Below are positions 1 to 11,865 of a stretch of DNA of 27,138 nucleotides, one piece after another. Position 1 is the first letter of the stretch. Each line of letters begins with the position of its first letter. Below the pieces are notes generated by a model. That model ran no database searches and was not told where the DNA came from. It saw only the letters and a program-made list of their open reading frames with translations. Position numbers and translations under genes: made by a program. Source of the DNA: Mnemiopsis leidyi (lineage: Eukaryota > Ctenophora > Tentaculata > Lobata > Bolinopsidae); contig JH153586.1 in the NCBI GenBank assembly GCA_000226015.1, forward strand, positions 226,806-253,943. The letters are read 5' to 3'.

Positions 1-32
1 AAGTTCAAAGTTCTAAAGTCAAAGTTTACAGT

Positions 33-199
33 TTGACTTTGACTTTGACCTTGACTTTGACTTTGACTTTGACTTTGACTTTGACTTTGACTTTGACTTT
101 GACTTTGACTTTGACTTTGACTTTGACTTTGACTTTGACTTTGACTTTGACTTTGACTTTGACTTTGACTTTGACTTTGACTTACACTTTGACTTACCT
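33..199. repeat. (TTTGAC)n hexanucleotide array
   Basis: About 160 bases of near-perfect CTTTGA/TTTGAC hexamer, with only a few variant units (CTTGAC near 48, CTTACA near 180). Because the period is a multiple of three, all frames that avoid a stop stay open, giving artificial Lys-Ser or Leu-Thr dipeptide ORFs on the two strands. Just outside it, around 14-27, is one inverted AAAGTCAAAG stretch that could pair with the array. The unit does not match the TTAGGG-type telomere repeat. Confidence 0.95.
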
Positions 200-1018
200 A
201 TACCATTATGGTGGAGTATCGTCTCTCCCTGGGAGTTCCCGGAGTCTGCAGGCTGTACTACATTTCCCATATCAACTTCTTACATGCTCCCCTTTCAAAC
301 TTCAATTCATCACTCTGGACGGTAAAATTATCATAGAGTTGAGGTGCCACTATCCCTACCACTGGTACTACCGGTACCAATACCAGTGGTACTACATACA
401 GGTTTTCTGACCTTTCGCCGAAGGAGACCCATTCGAGCACGGCCGGTATAAAAATTTTTCTCAACTAAAACACGCCTATTTTGTCACAAGTCAAGTAAGT
501 GTAATATTTAACAATACAGAACAAAATTTTCAGACAACAAATGATGAGGCTGAGGAAAATTCATTAAGCGACGGTATTTTCTATGATTACGAATAAATAA
601 CTAATAAGTGAAACACTTCATTGCATGTTTCGAATAGTTTAGATAACATTTTGTTAACGCAAAGTGTATTCGTTCAAGCTCGCGAGGATGTATGTTAGAG
701 ACTTCAGACACAGTTGAATACGGTTGGATCGATCTCGAATAAGCTGTGACCGCTTGCTGAAAACGCTTCAGTTCCATGACTGTGATGTAAAAAGTAATGC
801 CCTAACGGATCTAGACACAAACCTTATGATCACAGAAAATACCGATTTTAAACCTACAATGTAGGTTTAAAACCTACAATGTCAAACAAATATGAATTAG
901 TTGATACTGATCACCAATGTAGACTGTTTAGTGGGCAAATAATGAAATCAAGAAAGCTACCTCAGATGGCAAGATCTAATGAAAAGGCACTTGATCTGCA
1001 ATTTTACTGAAAGCATAA
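200..1018. other. Non-coding interval with two small inverted repeats
   Basis: No gene is supported here. It contains a hairpin at 357-391, with arms TACCACTGGTA and TACCAGTGGTA separated by a loop containing GGTACC. It also contains a 27-base near-perfect palindrome at 846-872, whose right arm begins a second AAACCTACAATGT (870-882) after the first at 850-862. The short open frames crossing it show no domain or splice structure. Confidence 0.5.
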
Positions 1019-1205
1019 CCTAGAAAATTATTACAACCACTATCGAACCTAGAAAACAACTGGCACCACTTTTGTAACCTATTACCTAGGAAACAACTGC
1101 CACCACTATATTGTAACCTAGAAAAGAACTGCCTCCATTCTTGTAACCTAGAAAGAACTGCCACCACTCTTGTAATCTACAAAACAACTGCCACCATTTT
1201 CGTAT
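1019..1205. repeat. Degenerate minisatellite, about 30-bp unit
   Basis: Roughly six diverged units, each starting near CCTAGAAA and continuing as CAACTGCCACCACT followed by TTGTAA. Spacing is about 29-39 bases because units have gained or lost bases. The short minus-strand open frame across it (976-1167) is a by-product of the repeat. Confidence 0.8.
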
Positions 1206-1750
1206 TTTACTGCAAATTAAATCTAATATCATTTTATATTTCTATATAGATCCTCGATCGTTAACAGTACCAATGAATGTTCTTTGGCTTATGACGAATT
1301 TTGTAATGTTTGTTTAAAATACCACTAGAAAATAAAACGGCCTATCAATAAAAGCAGATAAGAAGAAACGAAAAAACGGTTAAAAGAAAGGGTTGGAAGC
1401 AAAAGCTGGCCACAAGGACTTGTGCAAAATACAAAAACCAACAAAAAGTTATTACTAAGTTGTATGTGGTGAAAAAGGGGATGAGAAGTATCAAGTAAAG
1501 TCAGACGTAAAGCCAGTGTACTTTCCCCTGCAGGCTTACTTCGAACATGTGACGTCACAGACTTACTGCTGAGTGTTATGTGAACAAGTTACTACTGTTA
1601 CCCTGGCCAATATGACATTAAATAATTTGCTGTAACGACATTAGAAACGGTGTGCAACCACCAAGTGGCAGTGCATATGCTCTGCTTCATATGTCGCTAA
1701 AATGCTGCAGATTTGTACTGTGATGCCTACCGATCAAGCTGGGCACTGTC
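1206..1750. other. Interval with no recognised gene
   Basis: I see no conserved protein or RNA here. A minus-strand frame of 77 codons (1325-1558) is hydrophobic in places, but has no recognisable domain and no splice context. The palindromic GTGACGTCAC (CRE-like) occurs near 1550. Confidence 0.4.
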
Positions 1751-1818
1751 ACTACTATAGAAACACTTAGACACTAGCTGTAGTACTACTATAGACACAC
1801 TTAGACACTAGCTGTAGT
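1751..1818. repeat. Tandem duplication of a 34-bp unit
   Basis: Two adjacent 34-base copies (1751-1784 and 1785-1818) beginning ACTACTATAGA and ending CTAGCTGTAGT. They differ at about one position, so the duplication is recent. Confidence 0.85.
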
Positions 1819-2534
1819 CTTACTAAACTACTATACAACTACTACAGTGACACGTCAATTCCTGAGCCATGAGCGTGAACTAAAGGGAAAAGTTTCGGCT
1901 TCGGTGTTCGGACCAGTAAAGTTTCAAAATTCCGAAATTCTGGCCATTTTAACGGTTTCTAGGCATTAAGCTAGAAAATTTAGCTGTAACTTAAGCTAGA
2001 AGTAGTTGAAGTTGAAGTCGAAAAAATGTAAGTTGAAACTTTGGGAACCGACATCTTATTGTGATTATAAAAATTTTCCGACAGATTAATACGTTTAACT
2101 TTGTTAAAAGATTCGTGGAAATTCAAATTGTCGACTGAAAATTTGTTCAAACTGTTCAGGCTTAGTCAAAATTAACCAGGAAAGATCAGTCATTTGTAAT
2201 ACATCACCAATCAATTATCATTAGAATTAGGAACTTGCGAATGTCAAGTTCTAGTTAGTATTAACGGGAGGTTTTCCTAGGGCTAGAGTAGGAATATACA
2301 TATAGAAATAGCTAAATACTTCCTGACAAAAACGAACAAGTAGCAAGATTCAACAACAGTAGAAATCAATCAAACAAGCAAAGATTGTTCGTGATTTTAC
2401 AATGACGACAATTTGAACGTTTATAAGAAAAATGTCTGATCACCGCTCCCTCCCTCTCTCTCTCCCAACTGATAGATCATCTCTCGTACATACGCACATT
2501 GCGAACTGCGGAGATAAATAGTACGTTCACAGAT

Positions 2535-2673
2535 CACGTGACCCACAAGACGGTGATGCAAAATACTTACTCTAAAACTAATGGAAATTACACGATAGCC
2601 CACGTGGTCTTGTTGTCACAAGCACGTCGTTCAACTCCGAAGTGCACGTGCGGGACACGTGACCAACCACGTG
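2535..2673. promoter_or_regulatory. Cluster of five CACGTG E-boxes
   Basis: CACGTG occurs at 2535-2540, 2601-2606, 2645-2650, 2656-2661 and 2668-2673, which is five palindromic E-boxes in 139 bases. The first lies in ATCACGTGAC, the form preferred by USF/MITF/TFEB-type bHLH-zip factors. No gene start is visible beside it, so a regulatory role is inferred from motif density only. Confidence 0.45.
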
Positions 2674-5600
2674 ATTTTATCGTAATGCTAACGTGTCCCG
2701 AATAATTAATTTTACATAATGTCGGTCATGAGCGAGGGATATCGGAGCTGTGCAACTTTCTCCTGAACTCCCAGACGCTGAAAACTTCAAAACTAAAACG
2801 AGAGAAACTTACTGCTTCACTCAAAATCCGAAGATTTAGAGCGATGGAGCTCATGTATATCTATTTTAAAACAAGCAGGACAATTTGAAAAAACGTGTCC
2901 AATGAGACGCAGTTAAATGTGCTTTTGATCAGCAATAGAGCGTAGAACCTCAGCTTGCAATGTGTGTGTGTACTGTGTGTGTGTGTTCAATGTAAATCAG
3001 TCAAAGTGCAGAGTGAGTGGTTAGAAAGTCTCGAAGTCACATGACCCTTGTTTGTCGACGTGATATCGGTTATAGTCTGACGTAATTGTGCATCCTCCGA
3101 TCGTGTCGTCATATCAACTGAATGTTTTTGAGTTGTGTTAGCTGTAACTGTCAGCTATCATCAGTTTGCGACAAAACGTCAGGACGTCATTGCAACCGCA
3201 AAAGGTGCTACACGACTTTATGCTTTTATTTCTTTATCAGACGTCAGACAATGATGATCCTCATTGATACGGCCTGAAAAGGCAATAAACCGAAAATTAT
3301 AACGAAAATTTTAATTCTCTAAGGCCAAAACTCTGTGATTCTTCATTCTAATGATCAAGATCAAGAGTGAAATGCAATTTTCGAAAAATGGTGCGGCAAA
3401 CTTACTTAGAGTTAGTTATTGCAATTTGCTGGCTCACGAGATATCAGATGCTTGGCTTTCGATAAAAGAGTTTCAACAGCAATGTAAATTCTGGGACTAT
3501 ATAACCGCAGATATAAATAGTCCCCAAATGTTCGGTCCAGTGTACCAGTGTACTAGAACTAATAGTACGTGTCAATAAAGATTGTGATCCTGCAATTGCA
3601 CGTGACAACAAGATATTATCCGCCACTCGGGGACTAGTGAGCAGGATATATCTCGTCATCTTCAGGAGCTAATTTCCGAGCCAAGCAGCATTCGGCGTCC
3701 TGCTGGGAGAATTAGTCGCACGATTGTGCCAGGGTACTGTTACCTGTATAAGGGTAGACAATGAGCAGTCTAATCGGGGACTCCTTATTAGCTCCGATTG
3801 TCCTCAGTCAGATTGAAACATTTTTACAATATTCTGAGACGTCGTGGACTCCAAGATACGCGCTATTCCGATTCGCTATTATTGGTTATGACTTTTGTCC
3901 GGTACTCAGCAGAAAATAACCAATATAAATTATATAAGCCAGCGTCTTGAGTTGATTTAATTTAACGGTCAAAACTCAAAGTTTCGTTGGAGCGTCATAA
4001 AACTTTTTTCATCTCGTCTAGATGAAGTTAGCAAAAAATGCACTTGTTTAATAACTTAATGAACTTTGACGTCAAATTTGTTAAACTAAAAGGGAAGGGT
4101 CCGACTTATTAGATAAATTTAATGGCTACTTTGTAAACATAAGATGAGTGATTGCTTCTTTCTTTTATCTTCAACCGAATAAGGTGATATAAAGACACAA
4201 AAGACTATTACCAAAATAGCTATAGGAAACACTAAAACCTGAAATATGCTCATATGTGAACTTTATCGGAACGTAAAGACGCAAATTTCGAAGTTGGGGC
4301 GTGCTAACGTGCAGCAGAAATCCACAATAATTTGAGTACATTAAAAGCACTTAAGAGAAATTTACATTGAAACAAGATATAGTGATCTGCTCTTCACGCG
4401 AGCACGAATGCTTACTACAAAGTTAAATCATACTTGCAATTTTACGGCGAACAAAGCGGCTTCAAATATCGTGCCATGGAAAACACTTCGACCGCAGTGC
4501 GATGTAACGAGGTTGTCCTTTATCTTGATCAATTGACCGGCCGTAGTTAACGTGGTTACCAAACAAGCTTCAAAACAATTACAACATCTATAACTTTAAG
4601 TCTAACTTGAAGTTAAATTGGTTTTAATTTCGATATTAGGGGTCAATAATCAGCAAGATAGTAAAATATCAACGTGCATTATTTAGAACTTTGAAGTTAA
4701 TAAGTCATTCATATGCAAGAATTTTGTGATCAATTATCGTACAAAAAATAAGGCTAAATGTACTATAAAATGGTACTATGAAATACTATGAAATAGTGCT
4801 ATGAGGTAGTATTACAAAGTAGAACGACGACGGCCGATCTTTTACGTCAAGTTCTTATTAACAACGGTATAGTAACATAAGTCACCAAGTCAGACTAAGG
4901 GCGAGGCACTAAGTTAGGGGCCAAAACGGTATTCTAGTCAATAGGATTGTAAATTTACTTAAGTTCTTAAGTTTGAATTTGCAACAACATTATAATAACC
5001 ATAATAACAGCATTATAACAACCATTAAGGTATTAAGGATTAAGTATGCATTATCACGTACACTGTACTAGCTGCTAATTTTGCTAGTGATGTTTTACAT
5101 TTTTATTTCATACTTTGTCAAGAATTGGGATACTATTATTTCTCCGCCATCGAAAAAACTGCTTAAATGGTGAACGAAAGAATTATTCATGCGTCGAAAT
5201 TCTAGAATCGCTAGTTCAGTGAACCTAATTTTGCCGTGAAGCTGAAGCGGTCACGGTTCCCGTTCTAAAATTCATTTCTAAAATTATAGCGATAACTTAA
5301 TACTTATCGCCGATTAGTATAATTACCGTAACAGTGCAACTTTTTATCGACAACAGTTGCAACCCTTACAGTTACATCAAAAAAAGAAATAAACAACGAC
5401 TCAAATTCCCCTGAATTCGTCGGATCTGATTGACACTGATATAATTTTATAGCATTAATCAGACTAGGACTATATGATCATAAACTGTGCGTGCTGCCAG
5501 ACGCTGCAGAAGTTACATGATAGCCTGTTAACGCCATAAAATGCACCTAGGTACATATGAGCTCCACGTCATTATCCAATAATGACGAGCAGAGTAAAAT

Positions 5601-5879
5601 TATGTATTTAGTCAGCTACACCATGCTGCCTTCACTGAGACTTATTGCTACGTTATTTAATTCTTTCATTTATGAGGGACGTGATGCCGGAATATTGAAA
5701 TATTCGACAATGGTTCGTTTTTTTTCAAATTCGTTGTCGACGTTAAATTTACGTCTAGTCTATAGCGAGAGATGAAAGAAAGAAAACCGAAAAGTTTCTC
5801 AGAAAATCTACGTTCAATATGTACACTGTACAAAAAGGTGTTGGCTAAAAACTATAAATCTTAGTTTCATCTTCGAATG
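2674..5879. other. Long AT-rich interval without recognised genes
   Basis: Apart from a TG-rich microsatellite (about 2957-2986) and a pyrimidine CT tract just upstream (2442-2467), I find no gene here. A 75-codon plus-strand frame (3351-3578) ends inside an AATAAA, but it has no recognisable domain. A small hairpin (GGGACTAT at 3493-3500 with ATAGTCCC at 3517-3524) lies inside that frame. A loose ACTATGAAAT repetition occurs near 4765-4810. Confidence 0.45.
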
Positions 5880-5994
5880 GACGTCAGAATTCTTGGGGAG
5901 GAGTCGGAAATGTTTCCTATGACGATATCACAATTGCTTCATATTGTTATATCGCTGTCACATGGTGGAACAAATTTCCTAGAATTCTGACGTC
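5880..5994. mobile_element. MITE-like element with GACGTC inverted ends, copy 1
   Basis: A 115-bp non-coding unit with perfect 14-bp terminal inverted repeats GACGTCAGAATTCT/AGAATTCTGACGTC. Behind the left end comes GGGGAGGAGTCGG, which also appears in the copy at 8972-9119. The interior is itself palindromic (TGACGATATCACAAT against ATTGTTATATCGCTGTCA), so the whole unit could fold into a hairpin. No clear target-site duplication is visible. The lack of coding capacity, inverted ends and second copy indicate a MITE or similar foldback element; the superfamily is not determined. Confidence 0.7.
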
Positions 5995-7034
5995 TATTAA
6001 ATATCCCCTTATTACGGCAAACAATCCCCTAAATAAAAGCACGGTTCTTTTCTTGCATTTGTCTGCTTATATTTATAAACCTCTTTAACTCAAAAATGAA
6101 TCTACAAAACTTGCTAAATTTGAGACTCAATATACATATTGAGTGGAAACTCACATGTGAATAAATGTATGCAGTTGATCTGAATATCCTAATAAAAATT
6201 ATGAAATATTCGAATAGTTTGCTACCAAGTTCCTTATCATCGCCATGCAACTGTGTCAAAGTTAATTGAATTGCGCCATAGAATTATTTGGCAATTTCAA
6301 ATTCCGAGACTAAATTTATCAAAAGACAAAAGTGCTTTTGGAAAAATGTTTATTAAGTTTTTAAAATGTTTTTGAGTCTTCGACACAAATTGAACATTGA
6401 GTAATCAGTTGGGGTTTTTCCCTAGCAAGGTGCTTTTCATCTGAACGAAAGGGAAAAGGCGATATACTAATTAACTCTTTAAGATGAACTTTTGATTTTG
6501 AAAGTATGTTCAAAATTAAATTTCCTCAATCATTTAGAGCAAGTATATGGGAAATGCTCAACAACGAATAAGAAAAACATCACGCATTGTCTGCAAGTTT
6601 CTCTTCTATCACCTACCAACTTGCATATCTTCCGTTTCGTCTCTTAAAGAAGTCCCTTACGGAAAATATGAAATTCCAGGACCATCCTTCACGGTAGAAC
6701 AGGTGGGTCAAATACCCGGGTAACGTCTGGAATATTGGAGAGGATTGTACCTTTAAGTCCTGACAACCTGAGAGAAAAAAATGAGTCATAAAATTACAAG
6801 TAAGTTGTAACCTTAGCAGTATAGACTTTTCCGGTTGTATTTGTACACCAGTTCTATTTTGTAATTAGAGAAAACAGTTAATTTCCTGATAAACTTCTAA
6901 CCGGAAAACATATTACAGGAAAGCTCTCATAACAAGTAAATCGAAAATGTTGCTATAACGATTTTAATAAGAGTAGGTTAAGGACAAAGACAATCTTGAA
7001 ATCACTTTTTAATTTTAGGATTAGAACCAATACA
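5995..7034. other. AT-rich interval downstream of the P450 gene
   Basis: No gene recognised. On the minus strand this is the 3' flank of the P450. An ATTAAA polyadenylation-type signal (plus-strand TTTAAT, 7008-7013) lies about 22 bases past the P450 stop and may end its transcript. A 76-codon minus-strand frame (6029-6259) has no recognisable feature. Confidence 0.4.
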
Positions 7035-10000
7035 TTAATACAAAACAAAATTACAAAAATACCTCGAAGAAGTTTTACTCCTAAACCGGGTGTGATCTCT
7101 CGGGACTGCCGTACATCTGAACCCTTGAGAGAGTTTTAACAGGACGTAACTCTGCATTACCTTTATCTCCTCTTCGCCCGGTAGGTAGGCGAACTTGAAG
7201 TGTCGCAACTGGGATAGTGTTGTTCAAACACAAGGAAATGTTCTTTGCTTTCACAGTCGTACAGACATTAAACATATGTTTTGGCCCAAAGTTAATCTAT
7301 TCAGCTCAGCATTATCAAAATTTTATTAACATCATTTTGGAAAGAAAAACTATACTTACCAGTGATGCAAGAATTGTCTTCATCTGCATGATAGCGAGAG
7401 GCTTCCCAAGACACGACCTCGGTCCGGCTAAGAAAGAGAGATACGTGTAGGGAACCCTGTTTTTCGTTTCCGCAAATCTCAGCGGTCTAAACTCCTCCGG
7501 ATCTTTCCAGTACTTTTCGTTCTTGTGCAGAAGTTCGTAGAACGTTACCGTCCTGGATCCAGCAGGGAAGGTGACGTTGTTGATAGTTTTCTCTTGTTTG
7601 GAAACTCTGGTGTTTCGCGATACGGCCGGGTAAAGCCGCAATGTCTCCAGGATAGTCTGTGGAGTAGGGGTTTAGTTTTGTAGTTGATTCGTTTAGAGTA
7701 TATTATTTTTTTACAGTATATAAGTTGTTCAGAGTATATGAGTTGTTCATAAGGTTTCATCCAAATCGAATCTTTCGGCAAAAAGCTGTGTAGGTTTCTC
7801 TTAAAACTCTTACCATTTCAGTGTACTTCAGTCTGTCCAGATCATCAATATCTGGAACTCGTTTGTCTTTCAAAACAGTATCTATTTCAAACAGCAGCTT
7901 CCCAAGCTGGTGAGGATTTCTCACCAGGAACGCCAGACACATCACGATTGTTCTCGGAGTGTTTTCCTGAGGAATTTTTTTGAGAATGTTCTTTAGTCAT
8001 GTTGGGAGTATTGCAGGAAGCAACGACTTTCGGTCAGAATAACTTTAAATCGCAGTTTGTAGACAAATATATCTTCATACCTTTTCCTTTGTATTAGCAT
8101 CGCTGATCAGTCAGATCACCCACAAGGAGTAAACGAACTTTTGCTAGGAACGTTGAAATTCGGGCCTGTTCAAGGTACAGGGAAACCAAACCGTTCTTCA
8201 GAAACACAAGGGAAGTTAACCATGTTTCTGCTATCCTGGTTAAAGATTAGAAATCTCACGAAGACCTAACTACTTACACTTGCCAAGAAGACAGTCATGA
8301 TGTCATCTACAATAAACTCGTCTTGACCAGGGAATTGCGAGTCGTTCATTTTCACGATGTGTGCGATGATGTCCTCATCAGCCGCGATGCCCTGACCGGT
8401 TTTTGTTAAATTTAGCAGATCTTAATTTTCACTTTCAGAGGCAAGACCTATAATATGGCAGACAAATAAAAGTGCATCAATTTTAATTTGTCACCTCAAT
8501 TTTAGATTGGATATATCTAAAAATGTATAACTATATTCAAAATTTATCGTACCAATTTCATCTGTTCTCTTCTTATTCGCAAAATATCGGCACATGTTGA
8601 CCGCAGGAATGTGATTTTCTCTAAAACCTGAGACGTTTTATATCAACAGTCAGATTATGTCTATGTTTTTTAAAGAAACGTCGTTATTACAGCTGAAAAT
8701 CTACAAATCGTCTGTGCAGTTGAGGTATTTCGAGTAAAACCAACCAGTTTCTTGTGCTTCTCCCATATCCCAGGAGTGGAGTGGTAGAAGGGGGTGAAGA
8801 AGGCGGTGTTCATTTCCGTCATCATGACGTGTATTGCACTGGCAATCTCTTTGTTGTTTGGCGAAACCTGTGTGAGACTCGTTATGAACAATTGCCAGTG
8901 GGAATATAGTGATCAGAACCATAGTTGTCTATCAATTGCGATTAACGGTGATCATAAGACACTGCACAATGGACGTCAAAAATCTTAGGAAGAGTCGGAA
9001 ATTTTTTCTATCACGTGACAGCGATTTACCAATGTGAAGCCAGGTACAAATAAATTTTTGAAAATTCTGTCACGAGATAGGAATTAAGGTTCCCGACTCT
9101 CCCCAAGTATTCTGACGTCTATAAACGTGTAAATTTTGGTTAAAGGTTTTGTTAAACGCCTGACTTTAACTTAATAATTAAAGGGGATTCGGAGAAAAGA
9201 GCAGGAAGAAGTTGAGTTTTGACCAGCAAATATTCAGCTTTTTGGCTTATGCTCAAATGCTTTTTTGTAGAAGCTTTGCTAATGCTTATGTTTGATGTTA
9301 CATAACATAACATATGAAGTGTCATGGCAATAGCAAACACACTGAATAAGTGTAAGCCACCTGCCACAGGAATCCTGATGTTGACACACACCATGGCCGA
9401 TTACTCTGACCAGTAAACAGTTTCCCAGATTTATATCCAGAATGAAAAACACGAATAATCTTGCTCTGCTGCAACTAAATGAAGAAGCTATGATCACGTG
9501 ACCACGTACCATTTCGATACCGTTGTCGAGGCCTAGCTGACCGATGATGGAAGTGACAACACCCCCACTGATATCGTTTAGATCTAGAATTTCCTGTCCG
9601 TTAGCCTTGTCTTGTACTTCCAGCAGCAGCTGCTCCGTTGCTGATCTGTGGTGTTTGTAAGGGATTGACGAAGAAAATGACGCGAGCAACAGAAAACTTC
9701 GTCCGCCCTGAACAAATTCCACTAGTTTTAGTCCCCGGTTATGCAATCGGTGCCGGCTTGATTGTGGCAAACAGAAGTAACCTCGTGTAAGAGGCTTCTA
9801 CTATAACTTTCAATTTACTTACTTAATGTTCTCGAAATATTTACGAATGTTGAGGTGGTTTAAAAATTTCGCCATGCTTTGTCTTTTATGGTGCCACACA
9901 TCCCCTGAAGTCAATGTGTTTTCGTCAAAACAGTAAAAAACGTGTGCAAAAGCAATTTCATGTGTTCAATCCTGCACAAACAAGCTCATTACTAATGATA

Positions 10001-11030
10001 TTATAGATAAGGAAAAGATAAAACTATAAGAAATGCATACCGCCCTGCGAGGATAAAAAACTGTGTTCTCCCAAAACTTTCTGTTTTCCAAAACGTCTGT
10101 TTATCACGCTGTTATTCTTCGGGAAATTGTCGAGGTCGTTCAGTATCTCTTTCAGAATTATTGGATCAAGAACAACAATCTGAGATAAAGATAAATAGTT
10201 TTTAACGGTTCTTGTTTCTGAATGGGCTTAATAAAAAATGGGTTAATAGATAATTAAGATTTATAATAATCAAGGTTAATAAATAATCAAAGAAAACAAC
10301 TTGAAGGACGTTTAAGTTACAAGAAACTAATTTTCTTGGAGACTGCCAAATATTCATACCAGACAGTGAGTCATGAGTCGAATGTGGAACACCTCCCCAC
10401 ATTGTTTAGTGTACTTTCCTATCGCCTGTATCAACCTGACGGTCATTTTCACAGGAATTTACAGGAATTCAAACTGATTTCAACACTAACAGGTCAATTA
10501 GTCGGAGGAACCACAAAAACAATTTTGTCGCGACTTATGGATCAAAAATCATTTTCTTAATTAAAATAACTTAATTTAAGACTAAAGTCAAAAAGTCACA
10601 AATGATCGTTCGTAAGTTATTTAAGACTTCGAGATTCGAACGCAGCTTGTATTTGTACTTGTAGAAATAGAATAATAGAAATGATAATCCTGTAAGCACA
10701 GGAATTTACAAAAACAACCTATTTTTTAAGTAGTTTCCCATGGATCGGCTGATCGACAATTGCACTCCCTATCTAAGATTACACTGGTAGCCTACTAAAT
10801 CATGATGCGGTTACCATGGTTACCAACGTCGTTGAAAAAATCACAAAAAACCGAAGTACTTACGTCTGATCGAAGCGGTGTTTGGTGATGGTGACGAGAT
10901 GTCCTACCAACCAGCCATCCTGAGGCGGCATGGGGATGTGCTGGTGTTCTTTGTAGTTCCTAAGGATGTTCCAGACCAGCTGGGTGAGGTAGACCAGGGT
11001 GGTCCCCACTATCAGACCCAGGACCAACAT
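7035..11030 (-). CDS. Cytochrome P450, CYP46 (cholesterol 24-hydroxylase)-like, 11 exons
   Basis: Haem-thiolate monooxygenase, probably ER-anchored; the CYP46 group hydroxylates sterol side chains, but the substrate here is unknown. Exons in transcription order: 11030-10864, 10435-10360, 10179-10041, 9904-9823, 9645-9510, 8867-8745, 8627-8553, 8391-8278, 7966-7814, 7656-7360, 7208-7035. They total 1536 nt (511 residues plus stop), all with GT-AG introns and matching phases; this is normal family length. Visible motifs: membrane anchor at residues about 2-20, proline-rich hinge HIPMPP (31-36), C-helix WHHKR (131-135), K-helix ETLR (359-362), PERF-type PLRF (413-416), and haem loop FLAGPRSCLG (430-439) with Cys437 as iron ligand. 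The start is the first in-frame ATG after an upstream stop, and the anchor follows directly. Oddity: at the exon 8/9 junction the I-helix reads ASENT rather than the usual AGx(D/E)T(T/S). The CYP46-like assignment rests on alignment from memory along the whole length; the P450 call itself is firm. Confidence 0.93.
8972..9119. mobile_element. MITE-like element with GACGTC inverted ends, copy 2 (in P450 intron)
   Basis: A 148-bp unit in the P450 intron between the exons at 9645-9510 and 8867-8745. Its arms are imperfect inverted repeats nearly 50 bp long: GACGTCA, then AGAGTCGG, then CTATCACGTGACAG on the left, with the complementary series on the right. The right arm, read inward, matches the left arm of the copy at 5880 (GACGTCAGAAT, CTTGGGGAG, GTCGG, TTCCTAT), so the two belong to one family. 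Each arm carries CACGTG or a near match. No protein is encoded. Confidence 0.7.
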
Positions 11031-11113
11031 CGGGATTTTCGTGGTGGGAGGTTTATCGTGGTGCTCGTGCTAGGTACCCAGAATGCTGGTTGTACTTCGG
11101 GTTTCAGTGATTA

Positions 11114-11865
11114 AGATTTCTGACGTCTGATTTAGTTTGATGTCTCTGTCTTTTCTTCTTTTGTTATGTTGTCGGTAGGACTAGGAATATGGGTTCAAAG
11201 GAATCTAGTGTTTCGAGGGGTCCGATCTACGGTAGCACTAAATGTTTATCCGTCGGATAAATTCCGCTGAATACGGAAACAAGCAAAACCACACAACAAA
11301 TTTCCCGAGTGAGATGTAAACATACCACGGCCAGGTAGACTTAGCAAGTTCCAGTAAGCAGCATGGATCTCTGGCTTACATCAGAATATCGTGATTCCAA
11401 AAATAGCCGCTACCCGCGTCAATTTGAAATTTCACGACACAGCTGCACAGTGCACCTGTAAAAAATAACTTAGGGGATTACTTGCAATTAGCTCTTTATT
11501 GTTTGCTGTATCGCTTAGTGAATTCACCTTTATCTCGTGGTATTCCTGAGTTGTAACCCCAACAGTGTTTACTGCACTTGATCTTTTTGTCCCAATTTTT
11601 TCATTTTTCCCACCACGTGAAAAACATTCTTCGGTAACTTCTCGATATACTTGTACCACTACCTGATACAGTTTCGTATACAATTACAAAACGATCTTCC
11701 AATTTTTCTGCTATCTTGAAAAGCTAAAGCTACATACAAGTTACAACAGTTCAAGTATTAGAGTTATGAAAGATATGGCAGTCTCTACCACCAAAATAAG
11801 AAACTGCCTACCAGAAACTGTCATCCCAAATCTCGTGTCACTCCCAACTGTCCCAATTACTGTCG
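11114..11865. other. P450 upstream flank
   Basis: This lies upstream of the P450 start codon (11030) and downstream of the receptor-like gene. It contains a lone TTCTGACGTCTGATT near 11118-11132 that resembles one end of the GACGTC element family. It also has a CACGTG at 11614-11619. A minus-strand open frame of 83 codons (11432-11683) has no recognised domain. No TATA box is obvious. Confidence 0.35.

Noticed and set aside
33-199. Telomeric repeat
   Set aside because: The unit TTTGAC does not resemble TTAGGG-type telomere repeats, and unique sequence flanks it on at least one side.
33-410. Plus-strand open frame with Leu-Thr repeats, and its minus-strand Lys-Ser counterpart at 19-270
   Set aside because: Both arise from the hexanucleotide array, whose period of six keeps frames open; there is no protein signal outside the array.
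3351-3578. Small gene ending in an AATAAA signal
   Set aside because: The polyadenylation-like word overlaps the stop codon by chance, and the frame has no domain or splice context.
10035-10043. GC-AG intron at the end of P450 exon 3
   Set aside because: A normal GT donor (GTATGC) three bases on gives the same phase, so a rare GC donor is not needed.
10878-11114. Plus-strand open frame over P450 exon 1
   Set aside because: Antisense of the N-terminal anchor exon; the minus-strand reading has the anchor, hinge and matching splice phase.
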